Positions 1-8,860 of a DNA stretch of 64,000 nucleotides are shown in pieces (the stretch's first letter is position 1; each line of letters starts with the position of its first letter). Under the pieces are notes generated by a model, which did no database searches, was not told the origin of the DNA, and saw only the letters and a program-made list of their open reading frames with translations. This stretch comes from Hyphomicrobiales bacterium. Lineage in GTDB: Bacteria > Pseudomonadota > Alphaproteobacteria > Rhizobiales > Rhizobiaceae. The stretch covers positions 1 through 64,000 of the forward strand of contig UCCA01000015.1 in assembly GCA_900470805.1 (NCBI GenBank), written 5' to 3'. Position numbers and translations under genes: made by a program.

Positions 1-35
1 CCCCTCCCCAACCCCTCCCCACAAGGGGGAGGGGC
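1..35 (-). repeat. REP-like C/G-rich repeat, copy A
   Basis: A 35-nt purine/pyrimidine-asymmetric palindromic element built from CCCCTCCCC and GGGGAGGGG blocks. It is the exact reverse complement of copy B at 118-154, 82 nt away. It may continue to the left of the window. No coding potential is apparent. Confidence 0.8.
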
Positions 36-117
36 TTTCGGGCGCACGACCTAAAGCGTCACGCGGGCCTCTCAGCGCGCTGCAACGTATACTTGGTCAC
101 CGAGATTGCGACAGCTT

Positions 118-154
118 AGCCCCTCCCCCTTGTGGGGAGGGGTTGGGGAGGGGG
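118..154 (+). repeat. REP-like C/G-rich repeat, copy B
   Basis: Inverted partner of copy A, lying just beyond the 3' end of the SRPBCC gene. Its first half can fold as a hairpin (CCCCTCCCCC / GGGGAGGGG around TTGT), so on the RNA it could act as a 3' stabiliser or weak terminator for the minus-strand gene. Confidence 0.8.
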
Positions 155-162
155 ACTTTCCC

Positions 163-606
163 CTATCCCTCGATCTCCGGCTCCACCAGCCGCGCGAGGT
201 TGCGCAGCGATTCCTGCCAGCCGAGGTAACAGGCTTCCGGCGGGATGAGGTCGGGGATGCCGGACTGGACGATGTTTACGTCGGTGCCGACGGACACCTT
301 TTTCAACTCGACAACGACTTCCATCTCGCCCGACAGGTTCGGATCGTCGAAACGGTCGACGTAGCGCAGGCGCTCGCTGTCCACGAGTTCGAGATATTCG
401 CCGCCGAAGGCGTGGCTGTTGCCTGTCGTGAAGTTTCGGAACGACATCCTGAACGTGCCGCCGACCGTGGGCTCGAAATGATGCACGGTGCAGGCAAAGC
501 CGTTCGGCGGCAGCCATTTGGCGATGGCGTCGGCCTCGAGGAAGGCGCGGTAGACCTTCTTCGGCGTGGTGGCGAGAACGCGGTGCAGGCGGATGGTGCT
601 CGGCAT
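163..606 (-). CDS. SRPBCC / AHSA1-domain protein
   Basis: A 147-residue protein that fits the SRPBCC (START-like, Aha1 C-terminal/CalC) fold over its full length. It opens with the typical 'RVLATTPKKVYRAFLEADAIAKWLPP' type of segment, in which an early helix carries the A-x-A-x-KW-x-P signature of polyketide-cyclase-like ligand-binding proteins, and later has a G-G-x-F-R/M strand. Such proteins bind hydrophobic ligands in a deep pocket; the ligand here cannot be read from sequence. The ATG follows a purine-rich GGAGGATC stretch. It stands alone, bracketed by two pairs of REP-like repeats, so its regulation is not evident. Cytoplasmic, no signal peptide. Confidence 0.85.
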   Translation of the reverse strand: MPSTIRLHRVLATTPKKVYRAFLEADAIAKWLPPNGFACTVHHFEPTVGGTFRMSFRNFTTGNSHAFGGEYLELVDSERLRYVDRFDDPNLSGEMEVVVELKKVSVGTDVNIVQSGIPDLIPPEACYLGWQESLRNLARLVEPEIEG

Positions 607-703
607 GATCTTGATCCTCCGGGTTGACGGTCCAAGGACGGACGACGCTTCGTTGATCCGACATCGGTTCGAGGATTAGTTCAAGGGCTACTTGTTGGAG
701 CAG

Positions 704-732
704 ACCCCCTCCCCAACCACAAGGGGAGGGCT
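704..732 (-). repeat. REP-like repeat, copy C (shortened)
   Basis: Same element as copy A in the same orientation, but lacking one internal CCCCTCC block. It is paired with copy D after an 82-nt spacer, the same spacing as between copies A and B. Confidence 0.75.
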
Positions 733-814
733 AACTCGTGGCTCGTGCGGTGCCAAACGTGCGCTTGCGACTATTGAGAGGTTGAGGTTGTCGTCAATGG
801 CGGCGCGCCCGGCG

Positions 815-851
815 AGCCCCTCCCCCTTGTGGGGAGGGGTTGGGGAGGGGA
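815..851 (+). repeat. REP-like repeat, copy D
   Basis: Nearly identical to copy B and inverted relative to copy C. The C/D pair lies upstream of the SRPBCC gene, mirroring the A/B pair downstream of it. Confidence 0.78.
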
Positions 852-1011
852 CTTCTGGCGCAGAGAATATCCCCACCAAACATCCTTCCCCAAAACCCCG
901 CCTTTTTAAACCGTCCTTCCCGCTTTTCGGCCGGCACAAAAAACCAATCCTCTTGCCATCGGCTCCGCAACTATGACAGGTTCCGCAAGCGTTATTTTGG
1001 GGAGATATTTC

Positions 1012-1809
1012 ATGTTGTTTCGTCGCGCCGTCCTTGCCGGGCTGACCGCCCTCGTCCTGTCGCCGATCGCGGCATTCGCCGCCGAACTGCCCGACCTGAA
1101 GGGCAAGGCGGTCGTCGTCGTCACCGAGAACGCCTATCCGCCGCTGCAGTTCGTCGATCCGAAGACCGGCAAGCAGATCGGCTGGGAATATGACGCGATG
1201 GACGAGATCGCCAAGCGGCTGAATTTCAAGCTCGAGTACCAGAACACCAGCTGGGATGCGATGATCCAGGCGGTCTCCGACAACCAGTACAACATCGGCA
1301 TGACCGGCATCACCATCAAGGACGACCGCAAGGCCAAGGTCGATTTCTCCGATCCCTACATGCGCAGCCAGCAGTTCATGCTGGTGCGCGGCGACGAGAC
1401 GCGGTTTACCGACGCCAAGACCTTGGGCGCCTTCAATGACGGCCTGGTAGGCGCCCAGCCGGGCACCTCGCCTTTCTATGCCGCCGTCTACGAGATCCTC
1501 GACGGCAACGAACAGAACCCGCGCATCAAGCTGTTCGAGACCTTCGGCGCCACCGTACAGGCGCTGAAAGCCGGCGACGTCGACGTGGTGCTGACCGACA
1601 GCGTCGCGGCGCAGGGCTATGTCGATGCGTCGAAGGGCGGCCTCAAGGTCATCGGCGGGCCGCTCGGCACCGAGGATTTCGGCTTCATCTTCCCGAAGGG
1701 CTCCTATCTGGTGGCGCCAGTCAATGCGGCAATCGCCAGCCTCAAGGCCGACGGCACGCTCGACGCGCTGAACAAGAAGTGGTTCCTCGACTACAAGATG
1801 GGGCAATGA
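1012..1809 (+). CDS. Amino-acid ABC transporter, periplasmic substrate-binding protein
   Basis: 265 residues. An N-terminal signal peptide (basic MLFRR, hydrophobic core, cleavage near AFA-AELPD) is followed by a family-3 solute-binding domain: '[10 protein letters not shown]', '[14 protein letters not shown]', and the '[21 protein letters not shown]' segment typical of polar amino-acid binders. It would deliver a polar amino acid to the permease encoded directly downstream. The start at 1012 is preferred over an in-frame ATG 39 nt upstream because GGGGAG lies 7 nt before it and the signal peptide then begins correctly. The exact amino acid cannot be read. Confidence 0.92.
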   Translation: MLFRRAVLAGLTALVLSPIAAFAAELPDLKGKAVVVVTENAYPPLQFVDPKTGKQIGWEYDAMDEIAKRLNFKLEYQNTSWDAMIQAVSDNQYNIGMTGITIKDDRKAKVDFSDPYMRSQQFMLVRGDETRFTDAKTLGAFNDGLVGAQPGTSPFYAAVYEILDGNEQNPRIKLFETFGATVQALKAGDVDVVLTDSVAAQGYVDASKGGLKVIGGPLGTEDFGFIFPKGSYLVAPVNAAIASLKADGTLDALNKKWFLDYKMGQ

Positions 1810-1831
1810 TCCCTTCTGCGCCTCTCTTCCG

Positions 1832-2665
1832 GTGCCATCGATGATGGCGCCGCAGCCTGCTCCGCATGGACATGACAAGGGCGACTATCCCTGGTGGCTG
1901 GTCGCCCTCGTCGCGATCGGCCTCGGGCTTGCCGCCGTCATCATTGCCAACGATATCTACGCTCAGGTCTTCCGCACCGTCTTCAACGGCGTCGGCGTCA
2001 CCATCTTCGTGACATTGGTGGGCTTTGCGCTGGCCACAGTGCTCGGGCTCGGCATCGCGTTGCTGGGATTGTCGGACAGCGTCGTGCTGCGCCAGATCGC
2101 CCGCTTCTACGTCGAGGTCATCCGCGGCGTGCCGATGCTGGTGCTGTTGTTCTACATCGCCTTCGTCGGCGCCCCGGCGATCGTCGCGGCCTATAACTTT
2201 CTGACGATACCTTTGGTCAGATCGGGTCTCGCCGAGCCGCTCCTCGTGCGCGACTTCTCGCTGATGTGGCGGGCGATCATCGCGCTGATGATCGGCTATT
2301 CCTCCTTCATCGCCGAAGTGTTCCGGGCCGGCATCCAGTCGGTCGATCACGGCCAGATTGAGGCTGCCAAGGCGCTTGGCCTGTCGCGCTACCACCGTTT
2401 CCGCTTCGTGGTCTTCCCGCAGGCGATCAGGGTGATCTTCCCGCCGCTGTCGAACGATTTCGTGGCGATGGTGAAGGACTCGTCGCTCGTCTCCGTGCTC
2501 GGCGTCTCCGACATCACCCAGATGGGCAAGATCTACGCATCCGGCTCCTTCCGCTTCTTTGAAACCTACTCGATCGTCACCTATATCTACCTGATCCTGA
2601 CGATCGGCCTGTCGCTGGCCCTGCGGCAGGTGGAAAAACGGATGCGTGGAAAAGAGCGGCGATAG
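1832..2665 (+). CDS. Amino-acid ABC transporter permease (HisM/GlnP type)
   Basis: 277 residues if the GTG at 1832 is used; ATGs at 1841 and 1844 are alternatives. It has several hydrophobic segments and the inner-membrane permease EAA loop ('IEAAKALGLSRYHRFRFVVFPQAIRVIFPPLSNDF', with E-A-A and the G three residues later), which docks the ATPase. It starts 22 nt after the binding-protein gene, so the two form an operon. No ATP-binding subunit follows: the next gene is leuC, so the ATPase must be supplied from elsewhere. Confidence 0.92.
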   Translation: MPSMMAPQPAPHGHDKGDYPWWLVALVAIGLGLAAVIIANDIYAQVFRTVFNGVGVTIFVTLVGFALATVLGLGIALLGLSDSVVLRQIARFYVEVIRGVPMLVLLFYIAFVGAPAIVAAYNFLTIPLVRSGLAEPLLVRDFSLMWRAIIALMIGYSSFIAEVFRAGIQSVDHGQIEAAKALGLSRYHRFRFVVFPQAIRVIFPPLSNDFVAMVKDSSLVSVLGVSDITQMGKIYASGSFRFFETYSIVTYIYLILTIGLSLALRQVEKRMRGKERR

Positions 2666-2920
2666 CGGTTCGATGTTTCGAATTGCCGAGCCCGCGAAAA
2701 ATTGATAAGTCACTGCTCATGGAATCCAAGTTTAGTTGCATTGGGGCGCATATTTTCGTGCTGCAGGATCATTATCGCCTGCCGGCACGTTTCTTTGCGG
2801 CTGTTTCCGGTGCGCTTAACAGCCGACTTCGTTGATCCCTGTCTGATCGACTGAACGGCCGGCGGGCTTCCCGCCACCAAGCTCCATACCCCCTATGCAT
2901 AACAAAACGGATGTATCGCC

Positions 2921-4330
2921 ATGAGCGCACCGCGTACTCTCTACGACAAGATCTGGGACGACCACATGGTCGACCAACAGGACGACGGCACCTGTCTTCT
3001 CTACATCGATCGCCACCTGGTGCACGAGGTTACCTCGCCGCAGGCGTTCGAGGGACTGCGCATGACCGGCCGCAAGGTGCGTGCGCCTGAAAAGACGCTT
3101 GCCGTCGTCGACCACAACGTTCCGACCTCGCCCGATCGCCATCTCGGCATCAAGAACGAGGAAAGCCGTATCCAGGTCGAGCAGCTGGCAATCAACGCCG
3201 CCGAATTCGGCGTCGAATATTATTCGGCCAGCGACATCCGCCAGGGCATCGTCCACATCATCGGACCGGAGCAGGGTTTTACCCTTCCGGGCATGACGAT
3301 CGTCTGCGGCGACAGCCACACCTCCACGCACGGCGCCTTTGGCTCGCTGGCGCATGGCATCGGCACGTCTGAAGTGGAACACGTTCTGGCGACCCAGACG
3401 CTGATCCAGAAGAAGGCGAAGAACATGCTGGTGCAGGTCGACGGCATCCTGCCGCCGGGCGTCACCGCCAAGGACATCGTGCTTGCGATCATCGGCGAGA
3501 TCGGTACCGCCGGCGGCACCGGCTATGTCATCGAATATGCCGGCGAAGCCATCCGCGCGCTGTCGATGGAAGGCCGCATGACGATCTGCAACATGTCGAT
3601 CGAAGGCGGCGCCCGCGCCGGCCTGATCGCCCCGGACCAGATCACCTACGACTACATCACCGGCAAGCCGCGGGCGCCGAAGGGCGAGACGCTGCAGCAG
3701 GCGATCGCCTACTGGGAAACGCTGAAATCGGACGAAGGCGCGCATTACGACCGCGTCGTCACGCTCAACGCCGCCGAACTGCCGCCGATCGTCTCCTGGG
3801 GCTCCTCGCCCGAGGACGTCATCTCGGTGCAGGGCATCGTTCCCAATCCGGATGAAATTCCGGATGAGAACAAGCGCACCTCCAAGTGGCGCGCGCTTGA
3901 CTACATGGGCCTGAAGCCGGGCACGAAGATCACCGACATCGCTGTCGACCGCGTCTTCATCGGCTCCTGCACCAACGGCCGCATCGAGGACCTGCGCGCC
4001 GCCGCCAAGGTGGTCGAAGGCAAGACCGTTGCCGGCACCGTCAGCGCCATGATCGTTCCGGGCTCCGGCCTGGTGAAGGAGCAGGCGGAAGCCGAAGGGC
4101 TCGACAAGATCTTCAAGGCCGCCGGCTTCGACTGGCGCGAGCCGGGCTGCTCGATGTGTCTGGCCATGAACGACGACCGGCTGAAGCCGGGCGAACGCTG
4201 CGCCTCGACCTCGAACCGCAACTTCGAAGGCCGCCAGGGCTTCAAGGGCCGCACCCATCTGGTGTCGCCCGCCATGGCAGCGGCCGCGGCCATCGCCGGC
4301 CACTTCGTCGACATTCGCGAGTGGAACTGA
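2921..4330 (+). CDS. leuC: 3-isopropylmalate dehydratase, large subunit
   Basis: 469 residues, full family length. LeuC with LeuD isomerises 2-isopropylmalate to 3-isopropylmalate in leucine synthesis, in the cytoplasm. The aconitase-type [4Fe-4S] cysteines are visible: one in 'IGSCTNGR' and two in '[10 protein letters not shown]'. The start '[15 protein letters not shown]' and the '[14 protein letters not shown]' substrate loop are typical. leuD is not adjacent, as is usual in rhizobia where leuC stands apart from leuDB. About 250 nt of leader precede it with no recognised leader peptide. Confidence 0.97.
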   Translation: MSAPRTLYDKIWDDHMVDQQDDGTCLLYIDRHLVHEVTSPQAFEGLRMTGRKVRAPEKTLAVVDHNVPTSPDRHLGIKNEESRIQVEQLAINAAEFGVEYYSASDIRQGIVHIIGPEQGFTLPGMTIVCGDSHTSTHGAFGSLAHGIGTSEVEHVLATQTLIQKKAKNMLVQVDGILPPGVTAKDIVLAIIGEIGTAGGTGYVIEYAGEAIRALSMEGRMTICNMSIEGGARAGLIAPDQITYDYITGKPRAPKGETLQQAIAYWETLKSDEGAHYDRVVTLNAAELPPIVSWGSSPEDVISVQGIVPNPDEIPDENKRTSKWRALDYMGLKPGTKITDIAVDRVFIGSCTNGRIEDLRAAAKVVEGKTVAGTVSAMIVPGSGLVKEQAEAEGLDKIFKAAGFDWREPGCSMCLAMNDDRLKPGERCASTSNRNFEGRQGFKGRTHLVSPAMAAAAAIAGHFVDIREWN

Positions 4331-4337
4331 GATCGTC

Positions 4338-4363
4338 CGGCCTCTCCCGAAAGGGAGGGGCCG
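4338..4363 (+). terminator. Stem-loop after leuC
   Basis: GGCC-CTCCC / GGGAG-GGCC stem around a GAAA loop, starting 8 nt after the leuC stop codon. No T-run follows, so it may be an mRNA 3' stabiliser rather than a strong intrinsic terminator. Confidence 0.5.
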
Positions 4364-4495
4364 AATGCATGTCTGATACCTGAACGGGAAAGCAAGATTG
4401 GTCCGTTCAGACAAGATGCACGCGTTCTCCACCCTCCTCCCGGCCTTGAGCCGGGAAAAGGGACAGTGGGCATATCACCCCTCCCGGAGATCACC

Positions 4496-5017
4496 ATGAC
4501 CGCCCAACCGAACCGCCACCTCCTCCTCCTGCGCCACGCGAAATCCGCCTGGCCAGACGGCGTAGCGGACCATGATCGCCCGCTGGCCGCCCGTGGCCTG
4601 AAGGCCGCGCCGCTGATCGGCCGCTACATCGCGCGCGAAGCGCTTATCCCCGACCTCGCACTGGTCTCGACCGCGCGGCGTACCCAGGAGACCTGGGCGC
4701 TTGTCGGCGCGGAGCTGCCCGTGTCTGTCCAGCGCCGGAACGTCGATGAAATCTACGAGGCTCCGGCCGAACGCCTTGCCGCCGTCATCCGCGCCACCGA
4801 CGCCTCCATCCGAACGCTGCTGCTCGTCGGCCATAATCCGGGATTTCAGGAATTGGCGTTGGACCTCGCCGGCGGGGGTGACGATCTGGCCACGCTGCGG
4901 CTGAAATTTCCAACCGGAGCGCTTGCCGTCCTCGATTTCAGCGCGCGCGCCTGGACCGACGCGACGCCACGGAGCGGTGTGCTTGAGCGTTTCGTGACAC
5001 CGCGCTCGCTGGGGTGA
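4496..5017 (+). CDS. SixA-like histidine phosphatase
   Basis: 173 residues of the histidine phosphatase (phosphoglycerate mutase-like) superfamily, SixA branch. The catalytic 'LLLRHAKSAW' RHG-type motif is at the N-terminus (RHA, as in SixA) and the second catalytic His is in 'LLVGHNPGF'. E. coli SixA dephosphorylates histidine on phosphotransfer proteins; the substrate here is unknown. The start at 4496 is chosen because GGAG lies 6 nt upstream and the motif then begins around residue 12; an in-frame ATG at 4466 would add an unlikely leader. Monocistronic. Confidence 0.88.
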   Translation: MTAQPNRHLLLLRHAKSAWPDGVADHDRPLAARGLKAAPLIGRYIAREALIPDLALVSTARRTQETWALVGAELPVSVQRRNVDEIYEAPAERLAAVIRATDASIRTLLLVGHNPGFQELALDLAGGGDDLATLRLKFPTGALAVLDFSARAWTDATPRSGVLERFVTPRSLG

Positions 5018-5084
5018 TCGGGCGGCGGCGGCCGGCGCCGGGCACTCTTCGGCAATCTTGGCTTTTCAGGGAATGAAAGGAGCT

Positions 5085-5110
5085 CTCTTCTCCCCGCGCG
5101 GGGAGAAGAG
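5085..5110. repeat. Perfect 26-bp palindrome
   Basis: CTCTTCTCCCCGC followed directly by its reverse complement, between the convergent SixA-like and aldo/keto reductase genes. The placement fits a short interspersed palindrome or a bidirectional mRNA 3' end structure. Confidence 0.7.
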
Positions 5111-5128
5111 GCAGGCAGTAACATCCAA

Positions 5129-5959
5129 TCAGAACGTCGCCGTCTTCGGATCCGGCCCGATGCGTGCCGAGGCGCTGTCGAGCGCGGCGATCTTCGCCAT
5201 GTCGTCGCCGTCGAGCTTGAAATCGAACACCTGGAAGTTTTCGACGATGCGCGATGGCGTCACCGACTTCGGGATGACCACGAGGCCGCTGTCCATGTGC
5301 CAGCGGATGATCACCTGCGCCGGCGTCTTGCCGTGCTTGGCGGCAATGTCAGCGATGACAGGATGGGCGATCAGCTTGCCCTGGCCGAGCGGGCTCCAGG
5401 ATTGCGTGGCGATGTTGAGCTTCCTGTGGGCTTCCTGCGCCGCCTTCTGCTGAAAATCGGGGTGCAGCTCGATCTGGTTGATGACCGGCACCACACCGGT
5501 CTCGCCGACCAGCCGCTCGACATGCTCGGGATAGAAATTCGACACGCCGATCGACTTGGCGCGGCCCTGTTCGCGCAGCGTCACGAAGGCCTTCCAGGTG
5601 TCGACATAGAGGTCGCGCGTCGGCGCCGGCCAGTGGATGAGGTAGAGATCGACATAATCGGTGCCGAGGCGCTTCAGGCTCTTGTCGAAGGCCTTCAGCG
5701 TCGAATCGTAGCCCTGGTCGGCATTCCAGAGCTTGGTGGTCAGGAAGATGTCCTTGCGGTCGATGCCGGAAGACGCGATGCCCTCGCCGACACCCTCTTC
5801 GTTCTCGTAGACGGCGGCCGTATCGACATGGCGATAGCCGGCCTCGATGGCGGCGCGCACGGTGGGCGCTGCGATGTCGTCAGGCGTCTGCCAGACGCCG
5901 AGGCCGACCTGGGGAATGGAATGTCCGTCATGAAACGTAATGATCGATTGCTGTGCCAC
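5129..5959 (-). CDS. Aldo/keto reductase (DkgA/AKR5-like)
   Basis: 276 residues. NADPH-dependent reductase of aldehydes/ketones with the AKR tetrad visible: Asp and Tyr in 'HVDTAAVYENE', Lys in 'LTTKLWN', His in 'LYLIHWP'. The cofactor loop 'VIPKSVTPSRIVENFQVFDF' is near the C-terminus. The length matches 2,5-diketo-gluconate reductase-like enzymes. The start is taken as GTG at 5959 because GGAGAG lies 6 nt upstream and residue 1 then falls at the family N-terminus; the longer frame upstream has no family similarity. The physiological substrate is not predictable. Confidence 0.92.
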   Translation of the reverse strand: MAQQSIITFHDGHSIPQVGLGVWQTPDDIAAPTVRAAIEAGYRHVDTAAVYENEEGVGEGIASSGIDRKDIFLTTKLWNADQGYDSTLKAFDKSLKRLGTDYVDLYLIHWPAPTRDLYVDTWKAFVTLREQGRAKSIGVSNFYPEHVERLVGETGVVPVINQIELHPDFQQKAAQEAHRKLNIATQSWSPLGQGKLIAHPVIADIAAKHGKTPAQVIIRWHMDSGLVVIPKSVTPSRIVENFQVFDFKLDGDDMAKIAALDSASARIGPDPKTATF

Positions 5960-6121
5960 AATATCTCTCCGGGAAGTCAATGAATGGAACGGGGCGTGAT
6001 GAACCCGCGTGGGCAGCGGGCTCCGCCGACACCTCCACGGTCGAAACCCGGGCGCCGGTCGAATTTCATATAGGTCAGGCAATCGCCGATATCACCCCAC
6101 GACGCGGCAAAGAACACGCTG

Positions 6122-6670
6122 TCAGACAACCCGCACGACCGTGCCCTTGCGCAGATAGGGCAGGATCCTGTTCATGTCGCGCGGATGGATGGCGATGCAG
6201 CCTTCGGTCGGCTGGTAGCCGGGGCGGATGAGATGGAAGAAGATCGCCGAGCCGCGATTGCGGGCCCGCGACGTGACGTTCCAGTCCAAGACAAGGCAGA
6301 CGTCGTAGAGCCCGTCCTTGCGCTTCATCTCTTCATGGCTCGGGCCGAACGGCGCCTTCACCAGCCGGTTGTAGTTCGCGTCACCGGATTGATCGCACCA
6401 CAGCATGTCCGCGCGGATCAGACGAATCGGCAGGCGCGTGCTGCAGCCAAGGGGCTTTTCGCGACGCCGGAATCCGGAAATCAGCCTCATCGATCCGATC
6501 GGCGTGGCGCCATCGCCTTCACGCTTGCGTGTAGTTCGTCCTGAACGACCAACTGCAGCGGGTACCACGATTGTCCCGAATTGGAGCAAAGCCCGGCTTT
6601 TCTGCCCCGGGGCAGGTCTAACGGTAACGATCGATGATTGTATAGACGGTCTCCGCCTTGTTTTTTCCAT
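6122..6670 (-). CDS. YkuD-family L,D-transpeptidase-like protein
   Basis: 182 residues. The fold matches COG3786-type L,D-transpeptidase domains: 'TRKREGDGATPIG', a conserved His in 'IFFHLIRPGY', and the catalytic Cys in 'PTEGCIAIHP'. The usual SxGCxR motif is relaxed to TEGCIA, as in this subfamily. Such enzymes form or edit 3-3 peptidoglycan crosslinks. No signal peptide is visible from the ATG at 6670 (a TTG at 6691 is the alternative), which is odd for a periplasmic enzyme. Head-to-head with cenR. Confidence 0.8.
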   Translation of the reverse strand: MEKTRRRPSIQSSIVTVRPAPGQKSRALLQFGTIVVPAAVGRSGRTTRKREGDGATPIGSMRLISGFRRREKPLGCSTRLPIRLIRADMLWCDQSGDANYNRLVKAPFGPSHEEMKRKDGLYDVCLVLDWNVTSRARNRGSAIFFHLIRPGYQPTEGCIAIHPRDMNRILPYLRKGTVVRVV

Positions 6671-6813
6671 GTTTCTCGCATGTTTTTGCAATTGCCGGGG
6701 CAGTGATTGAAATCATATAGCACCATATACGACAACAGCTTGGTATCCTGATCTTTGCCAACGTTCGAAAGTGGCGTAGGAGTAGGGAACCAGATGGCGA
6801 GGGACATAGCCGC

Positions 6814-7497
6814 ATGACAGCACGCACCATTCTTTTGGTGGATGATGACGATGACCTCCGTGAAACCCTGACGGAGCAGCTCTCGCTCTATGACGAGTTC
6901 ACGGTTCTGCAGGAAGCGACGGCGGCAAAGGGCGTGGAACGCGCCCGCGCGACGGCCATCGACCTGCTGATCATGGACGTCGGCCTGCCTGACATGGATG
7001 GACGCGAGGCAGTCAAGCTGCTGCGCAAGGGCGGCCTCAAGGCGCCGATCATCATGCTGACCGGCCATGACACCGACAGCGACACCATTCTCGGTCTCGA
7101 AGCTGGCGCCAACGACTATGTCACCAAGCCATTCCGCTTCGCCGTGCTGCTGGCCCGCATCCGCGTGCAGCTGCGCCAGCACGAGCAGAGCGAAGACGCC
7201 ACCTTCAGCGTCGGCCCCTACGTGTTCAAGCCGAGCCAGAAGCTTTTGACCACCGAAAACGGCCAGAAGATCCGGTTGACGGAAAAGGAAGCGGCGATCA
7301 TCCGCTATCTCTACCGCGCCGAGCAGAAGGTCGTGACCCGCGACGTGTTGCTGGAAGAGGTCTGGGGCTACAATTCCGGCGTCACCACCCATACGCTCGA
7401 AACCCACGTCTATCGCCTGCGCCAGAAGATCGAGCGCGATCCCTCGAATGCCGAGATTCTGGTGACGGAAAACGGCGGCTACAAGATCGTACCGTAA
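6814..7497 (+). CDS. cenR: OmpR-family response regulator CenR/OtpR
   Basis: 227 residues. The receiver domain (about 1-120) has the acidic pocket 'VDDDDD' and phospho-acceptor Asp in 'LLIMDVGLPDMDG', the switch Thr in 'MLTGHD' and Lys in 'YVTKPF'. A winged-helix DNA-binding domain (about 130-227) has 'THTLETHVYRLRQKIE'. It matches CenR of Caulobacter/rhizobia and OtpR of Brucella, regulators of the cell envelope that are essential or nearly so. The downstream cyclic-nucleotide-binding gene, 2 nt away, is the same neighbour as in Brucella, which supports the assignment. The cognate kinase is not in the window. Confidence 0.9.
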   Translation: MTARTILLVDDDDDLRETLTEQLSLYDEFTVLQEATAAKGVERARATAIDLLIMDVGLPDMDGREAVKLLRKGGLKAPIIMLTGHDTDSDTILGLEAGANDYVTKPFRFAVLLARIRVQLRQHEQSEDATFSVGPYVFKPSQKLLTTENGQKIRLTEKEAAIIRYLYRAEQKVVTRDVLLEEVWGYNSGVTTHTLETHVYRLRQKIERDPSNAEILVTENGGYKIVP

Positions 7498-7499
7498 CC

Positions 7500-7955
7500 A
7501 TGGCACTGAACGACGATATCCAGCTGCTGTCGCAGCTGCCGCTGTTCAACGGCATGTCGGAGGACCAGCTCAGGCTGGTCGCCTTCGGTGCCGACCGGCG
7601 GGTGATATCGAACGGCCAGATGCTGTTTCGCGAAAGCTCTCCCGCTGACAGTGCCTATGTCATCGTCAGCGGCAGCGTCGAGCTGAGCCGCATCGGGCGG
7701 GACGGCAAGCCCGAGATTCAGGCCGTCGTCGGCGCCGGCACGCTTTTGTCCGAGCTTGCGCTGATCACGCTGGTCGAGCGCAAGTTCACCGCCATCGCCC
7801 GCGAGGACACGGCGATCATCCGCATTACCCGCTCGCTGTTTCACCGGCTGATCGAGGAATATCCGGATGCCGCGCTACTGATCGAGCAGCGCATCCGCGA
7901 CAACATCGCGGCGCTGGCGGCCCGCGCCGCCGCCGAGCTTCACCGCTTCGCCTGA
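7500..7955 (+). CDS. Cyclic-nucleotide-binding domain protein (cenR partner)
   Basis: 151 residues, essentially one CAP_ED/cNMP-binding domain ('LPLFNGMSEDQLRLVAFGADRRVISNGQMLFRESSPADSAYVIVSGSVEL') plus a short C-terminal helix, with no DNA-binding domain. The phosphate-binding cassette region reads 'LSELALITLVERKFTAIA', with the usual R-T-A replaced by a K-F-T-like stretch, so nucleotide binding may be weakened. It starts 2 nt after the cenR stop, implying one mRNA and coupled translation. In Brucella it is annotated as a cAMP-dependent kinase regulatory subunit; its role is unknown. Confidence 0.88.
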   Translation: MALNDDIQLLSQLPLFNGMSEDQLRLVAFGADRRVISNGQMLFRESSPADSAYVIVSGSVELSRIGRDGKPEIQAVVGAGTLLSELALITLVERKFTAIAREDTAIIRITRSLFHRLIEEYPDAALLIEQRIRDNIAALAARAAAELHRFA

Positions 7956-7967
7956 ACCCTCTATCGA

Positions 7968-8771
7968 TTACAGATCGAAGTGCGCCGTCACCGGCACGTG
8001 GTCGGACGGCCGCTCCCAACCGCGTGCTTCCTTGAGGATTTCGATGCGCTGCAGATGCGGTCCGAGATCCTGCGACGACCAGATGTGGTCGAGACGGCGG
8101 CCGCGATCGGCGGCTTCCCAGTCCTTGGCGCGGTAGCTCCACCAGGTATAGAGCTTTTGGCTGTCCGGCACGTTCTGGCGCATCAGGTCGAGCCACTGCC
8201 CGCGCTTCATGATCTCGATCAGCCCTTCTGTCTCGACCGGCGTATGGCTGACGATCTTCAACAGCTGCTTGTGCGACCAGACGTCGTGCTCGAATGGCGC
8301 GATGTTGAGATCGCCCACCAGAATGGCCGAGGTGTTGGCCTCGCCATTGGCGCTCAGCAGCTTCATCTCCTCAATGAAATCGAGCTTGTGGCCGAACTTC
8401 GGATTGACCGCCCTGTCCGGCTCGTCGCCGCCGGCCGGCACATAGAAATTATGCAGCCGGATACGCTTAGCCCCGCGCTCGAACACCGCCGAGATATGGC
8501 GGGCATCGCCGACCTTGCAGTAATCCTGTCTGTGATCCTCGACCAAGGGGAAGCGCGAGGCGATGGCGACGCCGTGATAGCCCTTCTGGCCGTGGATGAT
8601 GATGTGCTCATAGCCCATGGCCTTCAGTGGCGCCAACGGGAACAGCTCGTTCGGCACTTTGGTTTCCTGCAGGCAGATGACATCGGGGCTGTGCTTCGTA
8701 ACCAGCTGCTCGACGATCGGCATGCGCAGCCGCACCGAATTGATGTTCCAGGTGGTGATCGAGAAGCCCAT
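7968..8771 (-). CDS. xthA: Exodeoxyribonuclease III
   Basis: 267 residues. AP endonuclease/3'-5' exonuclease of base-excision repair. Endonuclease/exonuclease/phosphatase motifs are all present: 'TWNINSVRLR', the metal-binding Glu in 'ICLQETKV', 'LVGDLNIAP' (catalytic Asp and Asn), and 'SDHVPVTAHF' (catalytic Asp-His) at the C-terminus. The start at 8771 (MGFSITTWN) is preferred over the longer frame because GGAAAGGCAG precedes it and the family begins here. Convergent with the cyclic-nucleotide-binding gene, 12 nt apart. Confidence 0.95.
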   Translation of the reverse strand: MGFSITTWNINSVRLRMPIVEQLVTKHSPDVICLQETKVPNELFPLAPLKAMGYEHIIIHGQKGYHGVAIASRFPLVEDHRQDYCKVGDARHISAVFERGAKRIRLHNFYVPAGGDEPDRAVNPKFGHKLDFIEEMKLLSANGEANTSAILVGDLNIAPFEHDVWSHKQLLKIVSHTPVETEGLIEIMKRGQWLDLMRQNVPDSQKLYTWWSYRAKDWEAADRGRRLDHIWSSQDLGPHLQRIEILKEARGWERPSDHVPVTAHFDL

Positions 8772-8860
8772 GCCGCTGCCTTTCCATGTCTGATGAACTG
8801 CCTTTAGAGGAAAGGGCGTGTGGTGCCAAGTGTCCACTCACGTCGAGCAAGCGGGACCGC

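Larger units (their letters stand above)
607..1011. other. Intergenic stretch with REP-like repeats
   Basis: About 400 nt between the divergent SRPBCC gene and the ABC substrate-binding protein gene. It contains repeat copies C and D and, downstream of them, the leader of the ABC operon. I see no further gene; the short open frames here are low-complexity reads through the repeats. Confidence 0.6.

Noticed and set aside
2816..4432. 538-codon open frame antisense to leuC
   Set aside because: leuC is intact with all cluster cysteines; the antisense product is Gly/Arg/Asp-rich without family features.
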